In this document: positions 22,490 to 34,325 of the stretch, in pieces
How the letters are laid out: each line of letters starts with the position of its first letter
Numbering within the stretch: position 1 is the first letter of the stretch
Source: Delphinapterus leucas
Lineage: Eukaryota; Chordata; Mammalia; Artiodactyla; Monodontidae
Length of the DNA: 64,000 nt
Reading direction: 5' to 3'
Assembly: GCF_002288925.2 (NCBI RefSeq)
Contig: NW_022098004.1
Coordinates: 15,076,581-15,140,580 of the forward strand
Program-made: the position numbers and the translations under genes
Notes under the pieces: model-generated
The model's database searches: none
What the model saw: the letters and a program-made list of their open reading frames with translations, nothing else
What the model was told of the DNA's origin: nothing

Positions 22490-23030
22490 GGGGTTCACTG
22501 AGGAGGGATCAAAGGCTTGGAAAGTAAGGATATGCTATCTAACTGAATCAAATTATTCAAAATCCTTTTAGAACAGCTAAATCAGGAGGCAAGGAGAAGT
22601 AATATTCATTTTTCCTTTTAAGGGAGATAAAAATCCTCAGTTTTCTGAGAGTTGGAGGTCCTTTCCACCCGTTTCTCCACAGCCCTGGCTCTCATTGCCC
22701 AAAGCATAAGAACAGAGTTCTCTGCCTCTACATTGATGATTTATCCCGGTCACAGAGGGGACACTCGGCTAACTGAGGTTAACAGCTTTCTCGGTTTCAT
22801 TTCAAAAAGACATTAGCATGGAGGCTCTATGAAATGCTGATATGCCAAATACTGATTCATTCACCTGCAGAGTCCGCTAGAAGGCAGGGACCTATTTGAC
22901 AGGCAGGGCTGAGCTCCCAGCCTTTTCCTAAAGGGCAATCCCATAATTAATCTCCCAGTGCTAAATTACACCTGACACTTCACTGAAGACTTCAGGTGCA
23001 CTCACCCAACTGTAATACGCCTAATGCAGA
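22490..23030. promoter_or_regulatory. Repeat-free block, possible conserved non-coding element
   Basis: Repeat-free, with dense short motifs in the right half: 'aaagacattagcatggaggc', 'cccataattaatctccc', 'gtgctaaattacacctgaca'. The look resembles conserved developmental non-coding DNA. Conservation is inferred only. Confidence 0.2.
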
Positions 23031-23809
23031 AGAAGAGGGTTAGAAATGACAAAGGTATTCTTTTTGAAAATAATATAACTAATTCAATTGTGGGTGGAAA
23101 TATCTGTGATGTAATACATTCCCAGGCAGCGTTGGGTAAAGGGCAGGAATTGAGCAGATGTGCATCTTTTGCCTTTGTTTAGTGGGAATGTGAACTGACT
23201 TCAGACACAGCAGGAGAGGTGACCCTGGTCAGGTCCTTACCCTGGCTGTGGCTTTATGCATGGGGGTCCCCATGTTGTGCATCTCTACCTGAGCTATGTG
23301 TCCCTTGCTGTGTCCTTGGCTTGGCCTATTCACCGAAGAAGTGCCAAGTGTTTCTATAATGTGGGCTTTCCTTCCAAATATGCAGGAAAGAAGATTATCC
23401 AGAAGCTGCAAAGCAGTGGGCTCCTGCCATGCCTCTGCAGGGCTTTCTGTGGAGCAGCTGGGCTATGGGCATAGAAGAAACAGAATGTCTGTCTCTTACT
23501 ATTCAGCAAAGGATGTCCCAGTAGCCAACTACTTTAGCATGGTGGTTTGCTTGTTATCAGACATGGCAATATAGGCCCTTGGGGTGATTTGGTGCAAGAG
23601 AAGTTAAAGTAACTTGACAAATGCATGCATTATCTAGTTTCCTCATGCCCCTATCCAGGACTTTTTTCCCACTCTTTCAGTGTGTGCAGTGGCTTGTGGG
23701 CAATTTTATTTGATGCTGTGGGAAGGAACTAAGCAGGCACACAAGCCTCGCCAAAGCTCAGGGGAGCTTTGGAGGCGGGAGGCTGAATGTTTTCTCTCTA
23801 ACTCAGGAA
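23031..23809. other. Intergenic sequence with unsupported ORFs
   Basis: Two overlapping plus-strand ORFs (23256-23474 and 23296-23574) have no recognisable domain, and both open frames compete. I see no splice pair and no reason to call a gene. Confidence 0.4.
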
Positions 23810-23960
23810 GTATATTTTGAGTATTTGCTAGGTGCTGGGGACACTGCAGTAAACAGGTAGACACAGGGTCTTCTCTCATGGAGTTTCTGGTGAACTTGGG
23901 AGACCTGAGCTTAAGAGGAAGACCAAGATGATTGAGAAGAAAAACTAAGATGTGCACAGC
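23810..23960 (-). repeat. L2 LINE fragment, antisense
   Basis: 'tgctaggtgctggggacact' followed by 'gcagtaaacaggtagacaca' and 'ctcatggagtttctggtg' is the antisense L2 tail. Confidence 0.75.
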
Positions 23961-24141
23961 TGGACAGTGTCCAGCACCCATTATGAACTGGATAACTCTT
24001 TGCTGAATGAAGAAGTTGTAAATAGGGTAAAAAGCAAAGAAAAGGAGCTAAACATTATTGACTTCCATGTCACAGATTCCATGCTAGGTCCTTTACATTG
24101 TGTTTTCTAACTCAGCACAGGATGAACAAAGTCAAGGTCAG

Positions 24142-24165
24142 ATCCTGGTATATATCCTGGTATAT
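24142..24165. repeat. 12-bp perfect tandem duplication
   Basis: The unit 'atcctggtatat' occurs twice head to tail. Confidence 0.9.
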
Positions 24166-24199
24166 ATGGCTTCTGAGATGGTCTCTTTCATGGTATACG

Positions 24200-24430
24200 C
24201 GTGGGAAACAGTGTTGTTTAGTGGAAAGATCCCAATGCTAGGTGTCCATAAAGTGTGGGCTTTAGAAATGATTCTGTCATTTATTAATAGTGTAGTCTTG
24301 GACAAGTCAGTTATCCTTTCTGAGCCTCAATTTCCACATCTGTAATTTGGGGATGATAATACCTCCTTCTCAGTGTGGCTAAGAGGATTTGATGAGATGG
24401 TGAATGTGAAAGGGCTTTGATTATAAATAA
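24200..24430 (+). repeat. MIR SINE, near complete
   Basis: 'cttggacaagtcagttatcc' followed by 'tttctgagcctcaatttcca', 'catctgtaatttggggatga' and 'taatacctccttctcagtg' is a textbook MIR core. Confidence 0.9.
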
Positions 24431-24985
24431 GATCCTGCTCTGTGTTAAAGGAAAATCAAGTTTCATCCAGTCCACTTTTTAAGAGTTCATTCTGTTTCTA
24501 AACAATGACATTTTATATGGTTTCAACAATTCCAACTACAACATCAGAAATAATAGTAAAGTTGTCCTGGAAGTTAGCAAAATGGTATTTGGAGACATTT
24601 ATATCAGAAAAATTCTTATAGTGAGCCAAAGTTCATTCAAGGTGCTTATTTGCCCTGAACTCACCAGGTATTTGGGGAAACTCCTGATACCCTAGTAGTT
24701 ATGCACTTAAGTGGATATAATTAAATTCTTTTCTCAGAAATCAATCTCTTGTCCCTTCAGCCTATCTAAGAATTCTTTATATGAATTCAAATTTGGAGCA
24801 ACCAGGAGCATAACATTTCAGATTCTAACTGAATAAAGAACCACCCTATTTAATGACAGTATGGTTTTAAATGGACTTTCCCTAATCAGTGTTTTAACAA
24901 TTAAAATGAAAATTGTATATAACTATATTCCTAGTAATCCTTTGTTCTTCTTTCAGTTGTGAGAAGAGGTTAAGTATCACCTATG
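24431..24985. other. Intergenic sequence, no feature recognised
   Basis: AT-rich. No gene or clear repeat. Confidence 0.4.
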
Positions 24986-24989
24986 TTTA

Positions 24990-25560
24990 ACTTTACTCTC
25001 CACTTTTATTTTTAACTCATTTTTGTGCTCTAATTGTATCATGGTTTGTGACACTTCCTATGTCAAACTCTGCGAATTCTTTAATTTCCTTCCCTTTCCC
25101 CAGATCATTAGTGAGGTGGTTATATGATACTAAAGTGGGCATCAGTCCTCAGGGTTGTCCTGGACACTGTCTCCCACCTAAATGTGAGGGACCACCATTT
25201 GTTGTTGCTCTTTGTTTATGGTCCTTCAGCCAATTTTCAGTCTATGTGACCATGCACATATTCTACCCAATTTGAATTAATTTTGCAAGTGGAAATTCAT
25301 GGAGCAGTGTATCAAATGCTTTAGTAAAATCCATATATATTACCTCTAGTGCATTCCCTTCATCCATTAATCTTGTAATGCGATTTAAAAAAGTGATCAC
25401 ATTTGTCTGGAATGATTTGTCCTTTATCCATCCCCAAAGCTGCTTCCTGCTCTTGACTCCATTATCCTCTACATACTCTCAGTTTTTCTCTCTTCACATC
25501 TGATTCATTATACTATTAGACACAGAGCTTACATTTTAATAGATGATAATTACTGAGAAT
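24990..25560 (-). repeat. L3/CR1-type LINE fragment, antisense
   Basis: 'tgtatcaaatgctttagtaa' followed by 'aatccatatatattacctct' and 'agtgcattcccttcatccat' is the antisense of a conserved part of L3/CR1 reverse transcriptase. Neighbouring 'ccttcagccaattttcagtc' fits the same element. Very old and frame-broken. Confidence 0.6.
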
Positions 25561-27680
25561 AGTTTTGAAAATATTTACAATTTTCTGTTTTGAAAATATT
25601 TTCCTATTTTTAAAATATTTATAATTTTCAAATAGTATTTAAAATGTGGATGATTGAAAATAACTTCTATTGATTATTAAATTCATAAGCCAATTGCTTT
25701 ATGCAATCTCTTTATTTCAAGCTATGATTCTGTTAACAGTCTATTTGTCCAGGTCTTTCTTTGTTTCTTTTAAATAAATTTTTGTTATACAGTATATTAT
25801 TTAAGCTTTCTTTCCCAGTCTGCTTGTTTGACTTGTGTTTCCAGAGCCATATTTTCCTTCCTGCCTGGAAGACGGCATTGCATAAATTAAGGGTGATTAT
25901 AAATATAAAATTCTTGCTGTAATTCTAACAATCATATCAACTATGAATGCCTATATTTATTTGCAAAACGAGTCTTAGCAAATGTTTTTCTGTGTATTTC
26001 GAGCAATTTATCTGTCTGCTAAAAATATTTCTCACCTTTTAGATTTGGGTAGGCTTTTCTTCTGAAGAGCTCAAGGGTTATATGCCAAATTGGTAAATTT
26101 AAAGTAACAGTTAACTCAAAATATAAAATGTTTCAAAAGAGTAAGGAGAGCAGAAATGAGAGAAATAATAATGAAAGAGGAGAATGATAACATCAGAGAG
26201 GAGCAGGTAGGTAAAGGTTAAAAGAGCATGCAATAAGCAATGTATCTTACGAAACCTAGAGACAAGAATATCAGTTAAGGCTAGGTGGGAACTTCCTTTC
26301 AAAAGATGAAGAGGCTCAAATATGGATTGATGCTTTGAGACTAATTCTCTGAGCCCTAGTTCCACTGCGATCTACTTCTCCCTATCTATCGTTATAGTCA
26401 TTGTCTAATCTTTTTCCTTTGCTCCACCAACACTCTGTTTAGGAATAAAGGACTTTGAATACTACTTTTTCAACTTTCTGCTTCAGTGGGAGAAAGTAGG
26501 TGAATGCTGTAATAGGAGTCAGGTCCACAAGGATATTTAGGCGTCTGCTCTGTGGACAGTCACCAATGACCTTGAGAAGATACCACTTGTAGAATACATG
26601 CAGTGCACATGGGTCAGTGTCTTTTTAAATGATGGTGTGAAATGAGCTTTATCCGAGTCAAGATCTTAGGACTCTATATTAACTCAGATTCAATTCTGTA
26701 ATCTAAATTTTGGGTTGACTAGTATATTTCAATAAGATATTCTATAGAGAGAGGTGTATTGAAAGCTATTGAAGTGGTAATCAAAGACTCAGGTTCAATA
26801 TGCATTTGTGCACAAAAATATTGAATGGAAAACATCTACTAGACAATAAAAATGGCTATAAATTTTTTCCAATTTTATCTCCATTTAGATCTCTATCCTC
26901 TTCTTCCTATAATAAACAAGTCCATTGTAGATCAAAATCAACTTGTACCCAAGAAATATGCAGCCTCACATTGATATGTAAATGTCCATTCATTTGGGTA
27001 GGGACGGCAAGTATTTATTATTGGGAAAGAAGAGGTGCATACAACATTACTATGCATGAATAAATGCTGATTTTTATGTGACATTAATATTAAGAAGTTG
27101 AGTGCATGTCTAAAAGGGTAAGTTCCTGTGAATAAGCATCTATGCTTATCCTACACAAAGCATTTGTGCTAAGAATTGAGGCTTTTATTAGTAGTATTCT
27201 ATTTTTCAAGGAAATCTTAACAATCATTTTCAAGTACATATGGTTTTAGGGAGAATTTACACATTTGTATATGTGCCTTAAAATCAAAATCACTTTTCTT
27301 GGCTTTTTAAATTTGACTGAAAATCCCTAAAAGCTCAAGGTATGAAGAAAGTCCTTTCTCTCAATGTCCCTACGGACTCTTTCCCTTGTCTGTATTAATG
27401 AGAACCTAAAAGGAAAAAAACAGGTCTGAAACTGGGATATTATTATTATTAGTCCCTCAATATGGGATTATGATTTTTTAGGAGGCTATAAATTACGAGT
27501 TGCACTAAAAGGGAAGCAGAACATCATCCACATCTTTATTGCCTGGGATATTTGCCATTAATGGAAAATTTGACTCAAGCAGACATTTAAGCTACTGACT
27601 TTAATTTTTTGTTAATTTTAACTTTCTGTGACTTATGGCTTCCTCCTCATTGAATTTTCCTTCCTCTTCCTTTTCAATAT
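25561..27680. other. AT-rich intergenic sequence, no gene seen
   Basis: Over 2 kb of AT-rich DNA with 'aaaatattt' words repeated near 25565-25640. The 84-codon minus ORF (26111-26365) and 87-codon plus ORF (26800-27063) have no recognisable content. Confidence 0.4.
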
Positions 27681-27684
27681 CGAG

Positions 27685-27955
27685 TGAACCGCTGCCATGT
27701 GCCAGACGTTGTGCTGGGTAGTGTTAATATAAGCCATGACCCATGGCTTCAAGAATGTGTACTCTTTGGGAGGGACAGACAAGTAAATTGATGCAGACCC
27801 TGTGCTGTGCTAAATGTTGGGTTAGAGAGGTTGTGGGTTCTCTTGGGGCACAGAAGAGTGGCAGCTAACTCCATCTGGGAGAGGGTTAGTGAAGTTCATT
27901 AGACAAGATGATGCTTCAGTTGAGTTTTGAAAAATGAGTAGGAACTAGCTAGAGT
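27685..27955 (-). repeat. L2 LINE fragment, antisense
   Basis: 'ccatgtgccagacgttgtgc' followed by 'gggagggacagacaagtaaa' and 'tgagttttgaaaaatgagt' is antisense L2 order. A hAT element abuts its right end. Confidence 0.65.
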
Positions 27956-27956
27956 A

Positions 27957-28475
27957 GGGGTTCCTACCCTGGCATCCACTGATTCCTAAAGAGTTCATGG
28001 ATAGAATTCAGTGGGTCTGTGAACTTGGATGGGGAAAAAAAAAATCACACCTTTATTTTCACTAATATTGAACAACAATTTACCATTTCCTTCAATTATG
28101 ACTGTAGAAAACAAACCACAGTAATGGTTACAGCTATTTTCATATTACAGCCATATCATGTATTGTTGTAGGTAATCTCAGAATATCTCTTATCCTTATC
28201 ACCACCTTAAAATTATAGTTGTAGATCCATCACTGGAACTGTCAACATGTTAATAGAAAGTACACATATAACATAAAAATTGTTTTAAATATTTAATTGA
28301 TTTTAATATTTTGATAACTGAATTTAAATATAAATTAATTTCCTTTGTAATTCTATATAGTTTATTTCATATATTTAAGGGCATTATTCTGAGAAGAGGT
28401 CCATAGGCTTCAGGTCTATGGCAGACTGGCAGTAGGATTCATGGCACAGAGAAGGTTAAGAATCCCTGAACTGGT
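27957..28475 (+). mobile_element. Non-autonomous hAT (Charlie-type) DNA transposon relic, about 520 bp
   Basis: The ends are imperfect inverted repeats: 'aggggttcctaccctggc' on the left and 'aaggttaagaatccctgaa' on the right. Interior phrases 'gggtctgtgaacttggatgg' and 'gagaagaggtccataggctt' match a common mammalian hAT-derived MER. No transposase. I could not find a clean 8-bp target-site duplication. Confidence 0.7.
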
Positions 28476-28979
28476 GAGAAGGTTGAGGGAAGGAGCAGTG
28501 TTTGTTTCAGGGAGAGGAAAAGTTTATGCTTGACTTTAAGCACTTCATCTAGATGCTTCAAATTTTACATAATGTTTCTTTAAAAGCAAACGTTGGTAAG
28601 TATGAAGACTAAATATGTGTGCAAGGGTTTTGCGAAATACAGTGACTTATAGTAAATAATATATAGTCACTATGTTTTGACAGGGGCATGTTTCTGGGGA
28701 GCAAACTTATTGATTAGGCATATTAATAATTCACAGAATTTCTGAGGCTAACAAAAATGATTTGTCATGACATTGGATTCTGCAGCTACTTGTGGTATGA
28801 TAAAGGCCGAAGAAAGATGCCTGAAATACTTACTTGTAACCTTTTCTTGCATGAGTAGAATACTAATTATCAATTAAGATTGACCAACATTTGCCTTATA
28901 TGCATGCCAGTGGTTGTAATAGGTGCTGGAAATACAGAATATGCTAAAATTTTATTAAACATTAATGGCAGCAGCAGGC

Positions 28980-29190
28980 AGTTTTAGAAAGAGCACTTGA
29001 CCAGGAGCCCATAGCCTCAGGTCATAGGCCCAAGTCTGACACAGATATCTGCCTCACATTGTGCATATTTATTATTGGTGAAATGGAGATAATGACTCTT
29101 GCTCTAGCTTGTCTCCTAAGTTTGCTCTAAGGATCAAATGAGTATGTCAAGATGTTCAGAAAGGCTTGAAACGTAATACATATATGGTTT
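28980..29190 (+). repeat. MIR SINE fragment
   Basis: 'agagcacttgaccaggagcc' followed by 'gaaatggagataatgactct' and 'aaggatcaaatgagtatgt' is MIR order. Confidence 0.7.
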
Positions 29191-31700
29191 CATGGAAATA
29201 ACAGTGAAATATTGATATCATTATATTCTACACTATGAATATAGAAACAACAGTGAAATATTTCTATCCTTGCATTATAAAATATGTTGAATGTAAAATC
29301 TATTAGGAAAATGGGACTGAAAAATATATCATTATGTAGTAAAACATAAAAGGCAAATATAGCATATGACTATATCTATAACAAAGGGGCTAAATTCCTA
29401 CAAGAGTAGACACTGAAGATTGTTATCCTAAGCCACTAGATGATTCCATAATAAAAGGTGTGATTTTTTTTTCCCCATCCAAGATTCCATTTCCCTATGG
29501 CTGGCAACAAGCTTTCAAATATGACCTGTAGAAACAGTAGCACAAGACAGCAATGAATTAATTTATGTGCTATTTAGATTTAGTGGCACTAACAGCACAA
29601 GAAAACACATTTAATTAGTGAAGTGTATTCAATTCTAAAATTTAGATCATTTTCTCCAAATAAGCTTGTTCTTCAGAGAAATCATGCAAGCACATGTTGA
29701 CAAATATTACAAACAATGGGAGAAAGACACCAATGTCAGGGTTTTTCTTCCTAAAAAAAAATCTATTCTTTTAAATTATGCTTTTCATTATAACCTAGCA
29801 GAGAAGGATTTAAGTTCCAGCCTGGGTCTTCTGTTCTCTAGGTCAATGTCAAAAGTTTATTTCTACAGTAAAATACACCTTTCACGTTCTGGGTGTCGCC
29901 ATATAAATCAAACAAAGAGAACTGCATTCCCATTCTCTCCATTACCACAGAAGCATACAAGTCACTAACCGGAACATTCTTGCATTTTTAGCTTGAAGTG
30001 TTTATCAGTCTCAAGTATGCTTAAAACATTCTTAAGCCAAGGCTACTGTAATTATGCCTATTAGACTTTTATTCTATATAAATTATCTAAGCCAAGTGGA
30101 GTCCAAAATACTGACCCTTGACTGCCAATTGGAATAATCCCTAACCTTCAATCATTTGCTAAAAGAGACAAATGAGCTAGATTTGAGTTCTGAAACTACC
30201 ACCTCTGAATAAAAAGAAAAAAATAGCAAAGCTTAATATGCATCTGGGGAAGACACAGTTAATGCAAATGGTAGAGAAATGTGGGGCATTGCTCTAACCT
30301 GCTTATGTTCACTGCTTCCGAAGTACAGACACCAGCAAAGAGATACACAGACATACATTTATTAGCTCACACAGATGGACCAGAGTGACTAAACATTCTA
30401 AAATGAGAAGCAAAACCCAGTGAATTCTCCCCACATCCTAGACAGTGCATACACACCCTAACACACATCCTTGACGAGCATAAAATCTAGAAGTCCTTAA
30501 ACAATTCTGTAGGCATCAATTACAAATTAATGAAACCTGCTGAGGCAGAAGCACAAAGACACACAGTTCAAGGTTTAAGCACTGAAGCAAGGCAGACACC
30601 TGATGGAAGTAGTCAGAAGTTCCAAAACTGAAAAGATTGTATCCTGGATACCAAAGCAGATGGTAGGTTTAGGGAGCACAGCAAATGATTTGAAAGACCA
30701 TTCTCCTTGCCACCCAAATTTTTAAACATTAAAGCTGAATAGTTCCAATCCTCTATAAGGTTGATCTTTCAGTGGACAAAGATTTGGTCAATGGTTTTGT
30801 TCTTGCTGGCTGGCTTCAAGGGCTTTGCTCCTAAATAAGTCCTCAGCATCCTTCCTTTTTCCCTTGGGTAAGGGATGCTCTGTTCACTTCATGTGAGCTT
30901 AGATTTATGAGGTGCTGAGAAACGGGAGTGTGGGACCCTTCAAATTATCCTCCCAGATTTAACATAGCGAGCAAGGCAATGCAGGGTCTTGGCATTGGTT
31001 AACACATTTGGGCGATAAAGCTGTTTGTTACCGAAACCAATCTGATGCCCCAATGAAAGTAAAAACAAAGCAACAACTAAAGAAGTCTTCCCCTCACTGT
31101 CCCCACTCCCCAAACAGCCCATTCCTTTCTGAGTCCAGGCTCCTGAATGCAGAAACTATAGCCTTGACTGGGGAGAGCGGCACTCCTTCCTCAGCTGGAG
31201 GCTGCATTCAGAAAGAATGGATTTTTTCCCAGTTTCTGATAGCCTGAGACATTGTGCCTGTCACTCAGAGGGTGAGCAAAATAGGGTTCAAAAGAGAGAA
31301 CGAGATGAAAAACAGATGCAAGAGAGTGGGAAGAGTGCACAAAGTAGGGAGGGGGAAGAGACTGATATCAAACCCCACCCTGGGATGGGCCACTCTCCCT
31401 GTGCCTGTAAGAGGCTCCTAGGCTATTTTAATTATAAATACTTATATCCACGGAAGCGAATTCAGAAGGATTTATATCTCAGGGGAGTGCAGATCAATAG
31501 ATCTGAGCAAACCTCATCTCCAGGCTGACCACTTAACACTGTTATCACTGATTATGGTTGCATGGCCCTCTGGGAGGGTGTCGGTTCTCCTCTTGTCCTC
31601 CGTAGGTCCACCCCATTCTTGGCCCCAAGAGGAAATCAATAAGATGCAGGGATCGATACTCAGGACATCTGCTTGGCTGCAGTGGCTCAGCATAGGATCA
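29191..31700. other. Non-repetitive intergenic or intronic sequence
   Basis: Largely free of recognisable repeats. GC content rises from about 30.8 kb towards the coiled-coil exons at 31.9 kb. ORFs at 29666-29968 (100 codons) and 31217-31528 (103 codons) have no recognisable domain or clear splice pair. If the exons are real, part of this stretch is downstream intron of that minus-strand gene. Confidence 0.4.
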
Positions 31701-31902
31701 GAGTTTGGTTAGCCCTCCTCTATCCCGCAAACTCCCATTCTTCCCTCACAACCCCTCCATCCTCGCAGATCTGTGGGGGGCATCCTGATTTTGATCTTTA
31801 ACTCATTAACTGAAATCAGCAGAAATGCTGCTGACCCTTTCAAGGAAGGAAAAACAAGCTTGGTTATCATTTGCCTTACTTTCCAAAAGTGAGGGAACTT
31901 AC

Positions 31903-32071
31903 CAGACCTCGAGGATTGGGTCATTTCCTGCCTCGTGGCCCGTGGCACGCTTCCTGCTGCCGACTGTCTGGCTACCAAGAACTGTTGGAGCGGCTGGAGC
32001 TGGCCGGGTTTCTGTTCCAGGTCTGCCTGCGTCTCCCTATGCTTGGTCTGCAGTTGATAGATCCTCTGCTC
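31903..32071 (-). CDS. Internal exon of an unidentified coiled-coil protein (exon B)
   Basis: On the minus strand this exon encodes a Glu/Gln/Leu-rich helix including 'EQRIYQLQTKHRETQADLEQ', followed by Gln/Leu text and a Ser/Arg-rich end. The leucines have heptad-like spacing, so a coiled coil is predicted. The donor is strong: the exon ends TCTG before gtaagt (31897-31902). The acceptor is ambiguous. The best-placed AG is at 32085-32086 (exon to 32084, 182 nt), after a long T-rich tract, but its reading frame is out of phase with exon A. An AG 13 nt further in, at 32072-32073 ('gatgcttcag'), gives a 169-nt exon in phase 0 with exon A. GC content exceeds the flanks. I do not recognise the gene. 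Function beyond coiled-coil structure is unknown. Confidence 0.55.
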
Positions 32072-32292
32072 CTGAAGCATCCAGCTATTGACCCGCCCAG
32101 GGAAAGAAAGAAAAAAATGGAAAAAAAATCAATTAATACTAAACGGCTTAACAAAACCCTGCATAGCACAGGCCTGAAGCTTACAGGGTAGGAGTTGGTG
32201 TGGTCTCAGTGGCCACAGTCGTTGTGGGGACAGGCTCAGCCAGCTAGAAAAGCTGATGTTCCAGGGACAGGAAGCCAATATGGTAGGCGTGA

Positions 32293-32293
<1 letters not shown>

Positions 32294-32331
<38 letters not shown>

Positions 32332-32349
32332 TGCACACACACACACACA
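32294..32349. repeat. (CA)n microsatellite between the two exons
   Basis: A 56-bp CA run with small interruptions ('aaacacatg'), lying in the presumed 630-nt intron between exons A and B. Confidence 0.95.
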
Positions 32350-32701
32350 TGGCAGCTCAGTCTGACATGCCCTAGTCAGGGAGCAAAGAGGACAGTACAG
32401 ATACATGTTCATTGTGAGCTGGTGGAATGTGAATGATTCACCAAAACAGAAGAAGGACCAAAACCAAACTCATAGAAAGGGTGGGTATTTTTCTATTTTC
32501 TGGGTTTTTTTGGGGGGGCGGGTGTGGAAGAGGAGTGGAAGGAGGGGAGATACTGTTTTGTTCTGAAAAGGTAATACCATTTACTTGTTGCAGGCGTGTT
32601 AACCCTAGGCATTTTTTCGTGCGTCTCCCTATCACACCATCACATGCAGAAACACATGAAGCTTTTATAAGGGGGGGCAAGAAAATGGGGGAGCACCATA
32701 C

Positions 32702-32776
32702 CTCAGCTGCCAGGCCCTCTCTCTTCTTCAGGAGCTGGCTTTGAAGGCTCAGGATTTTTGCATCTCGCTGTTCCAG
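32702..32776 (-). CDS. Internal exon of an unidentified coiled-coil protein (exon A)
   Basis: A 75-nt minus-strand exon of exactly 25 codons, phase 0 at both ends. It encodes 'LEQRDAKILSLQSQLLKK' followed by seven more residues rich in E, G and A, with an L/I/L/L pattern typical of a coiled coil. The acceptor is 'ctctttacag' just upstream (32777 onward on the plus strand) and the donor is GAG followed by gtatgg. No stop occurs in frame. About 630 nt separate it from exon B, which encodes the same kind of helix on the same strand. Two clean splice sites plus helix-like peptide make chance unlikely. Gene identity is not recognised. Further exons should lie outside what I can detect by eye. Confidence 0.6.
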
Positions 32777-33829
32777 CTGTAAAGAGTTTACATAGGGAGG
32801 GAGCAAGGAAGGATCATGAATGTCAACCAATGAGCAATTAGCATGACAAGACTAAAGTATTGATCCACTAAAGCTCACTGCACTGCTGTAGCCCCAGAGG
32901 TAGAGCGGCTCCCCTGTCACTAACTCTGACAGTGCATTTCAGAAGCTGTAATGTAGGGCTGGCTACTTTTGTAGCCCTGGCCCCTTCTCGGGCCAGGGGA
33001 GGGTGGCACCCTCATACAGCTCACCTGCAGATCTCAGGGGTCCCCATTCCTGGGCAGGAAGCAGAGGAGAACATAAAGAATGGAAAGATTTTGGCTGTCC
33101 TACTTCATTCATTTTTTAAAATACAGCTCCTTCCCGATGGCACCAGGCAGTCCTATGTATTGATTGGAGAAGGGCTAGGGCGAAATCCTGGCCTGACAGC
33201 TGGGGCTGGAACTAGTGTGGTTTACCATTCTGCATGGTTAGGGGCAAACTGTCTTCTGTAGTACCAACTTCTGACTAATCCAAATACATACTTCCTGAGC
33301 ACATTTTACTCATTTTAAACACTAAGGGTCAAAATGGGAGGGGAAAAGGTGCTATTTCACTAAAGAGGCACCCTTATTCCTAGGTGTAAGGCTATAATAC
33401 ATCAAAAGAGAAAATGATGGAGTCTGGGACTTGGCAGACACAGTATTTAGATGACACTAGCCTGGTGAGGCATTACCCTCTAAGGTTCTCCATTCTCCAC
33501 TGATTCCTTCCTTTTTCACTCTCAACCATATTCACATTAACCTTTCTTCTACATTTTCCCCTATCTATTCCTTCATAAATTCACTTCTTAAATTGCTTTT
33601 CCAATTTTTTCCATACTCTTTAAAGATCCACTAGGAGTCCATCTCTTCCACGAAATCTCCCAAGTAGTGGGGATCATTTATTCTTGTGTGAGCTCCTAAT
33701 ATATGCCCTAAACTTCTCTATCATGATGAACAATACAGATATGGTCTCTACGCTTAAAGAACTCACAGGCTAGCTGAATCATTGACAACAAAATCATCCA
33801 TCCATCCTCCACCCTCTATCACCTATCTG
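32777..33829. other. Presumed intron and flanking sequence
   Basis: No further exon is convincing. A weak L2-like pyrimidine-rich stretch is seen at about 33480-33720. The ORF at 32932-33261 has no recognisable domain. Confidence 0.35.
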
Positions 33830-33934
33830 TCCCTCCATCCATTCATTCATCCATTTGTTGATTCATTCAATCTGTGTTTATTGAGAATTTCCTATTGTCA
33901 GGAACTGTTCTTTGTTGAAAATACAATGGTGTGG
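33830..33934 (-). repeat. L2 LINE tail, antisense, left part
   Basis: 'tccatccattcattcatcca' followed by 'tgtgtttattgagaatttcc' and 'tattgtcaggaactgttc' is the antisense L2 tail. It is interrupted by the next element and resumes at about 34326. Confidence 0.75.
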
Positions 33935-34325
33935 CAGAGACTTGAGTGCTCACTGATAACCATTTTCTCCTCTTCTTCCTGGATATATAGGTAATCTATA
34001 TTTCCCAGCTCTTTTGTAATAGGGCCTTATGACTGAGTTCCCTCCAATGGAATGTGGGTGGAAGTGATGCATGCCTGGTCTGGCTCATAAAAATCTCCCA
34101 CAAGATCCTGTGTTCTCTTTTCCTTCCACTGTGACCTTGATGGCAACATGCTGAAGATGGTGGTACAATCTGGGTCTTTGGGGTCCAGCTGGAGAAGAGT
34201 TGGCTAATCTGTATCTGACTATGGCATTAGAAATAAAATTTTATGTTATGAAATTATTGAGATTTCAGGACTTTTTTGTGTTAGCGTGAAGGTAGAAGCT
34301 AGTGTTACTTTTACTGACTAATAAA
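33935..34325 (+). repeat. MER-class (LTR-like) relic inserted into L2
   Basis: 'ccaatggaatgtgggtggaa' followed by 'gtgatgcatgcctggtctg', 'caacatgctgaagatggtgg' and the end 'attgagatttcaggactttt...ctgactaataaaa' matches the same broad class as 18.86-19.45 kb. Its position splits one L2 copy in two. Confidence 0.55.

Noticed and set aside
23256..23574. Two overlapping plus-strand ORFs (72 and 92 codons)
   Set aside because: No domain, no splice pair, and both frames equally plausible.
31217..31528. 103-codon plus-strand ORF with Lys/Glu-rich segment
   Set aside because: Opposite strand to the coiled-coil exons, with no splice sites or recognisable domain. Purine-rich composition explains the residues.
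33025..33049. Possible 25-nt minus-strand micro-exon (acceptor after 'cttcctgcccag', donor gtgagc)
   Set aside because: Splice signals look good, but the only phase that would join exon A in frame contains a stop, and 25 nt is too short to judge.
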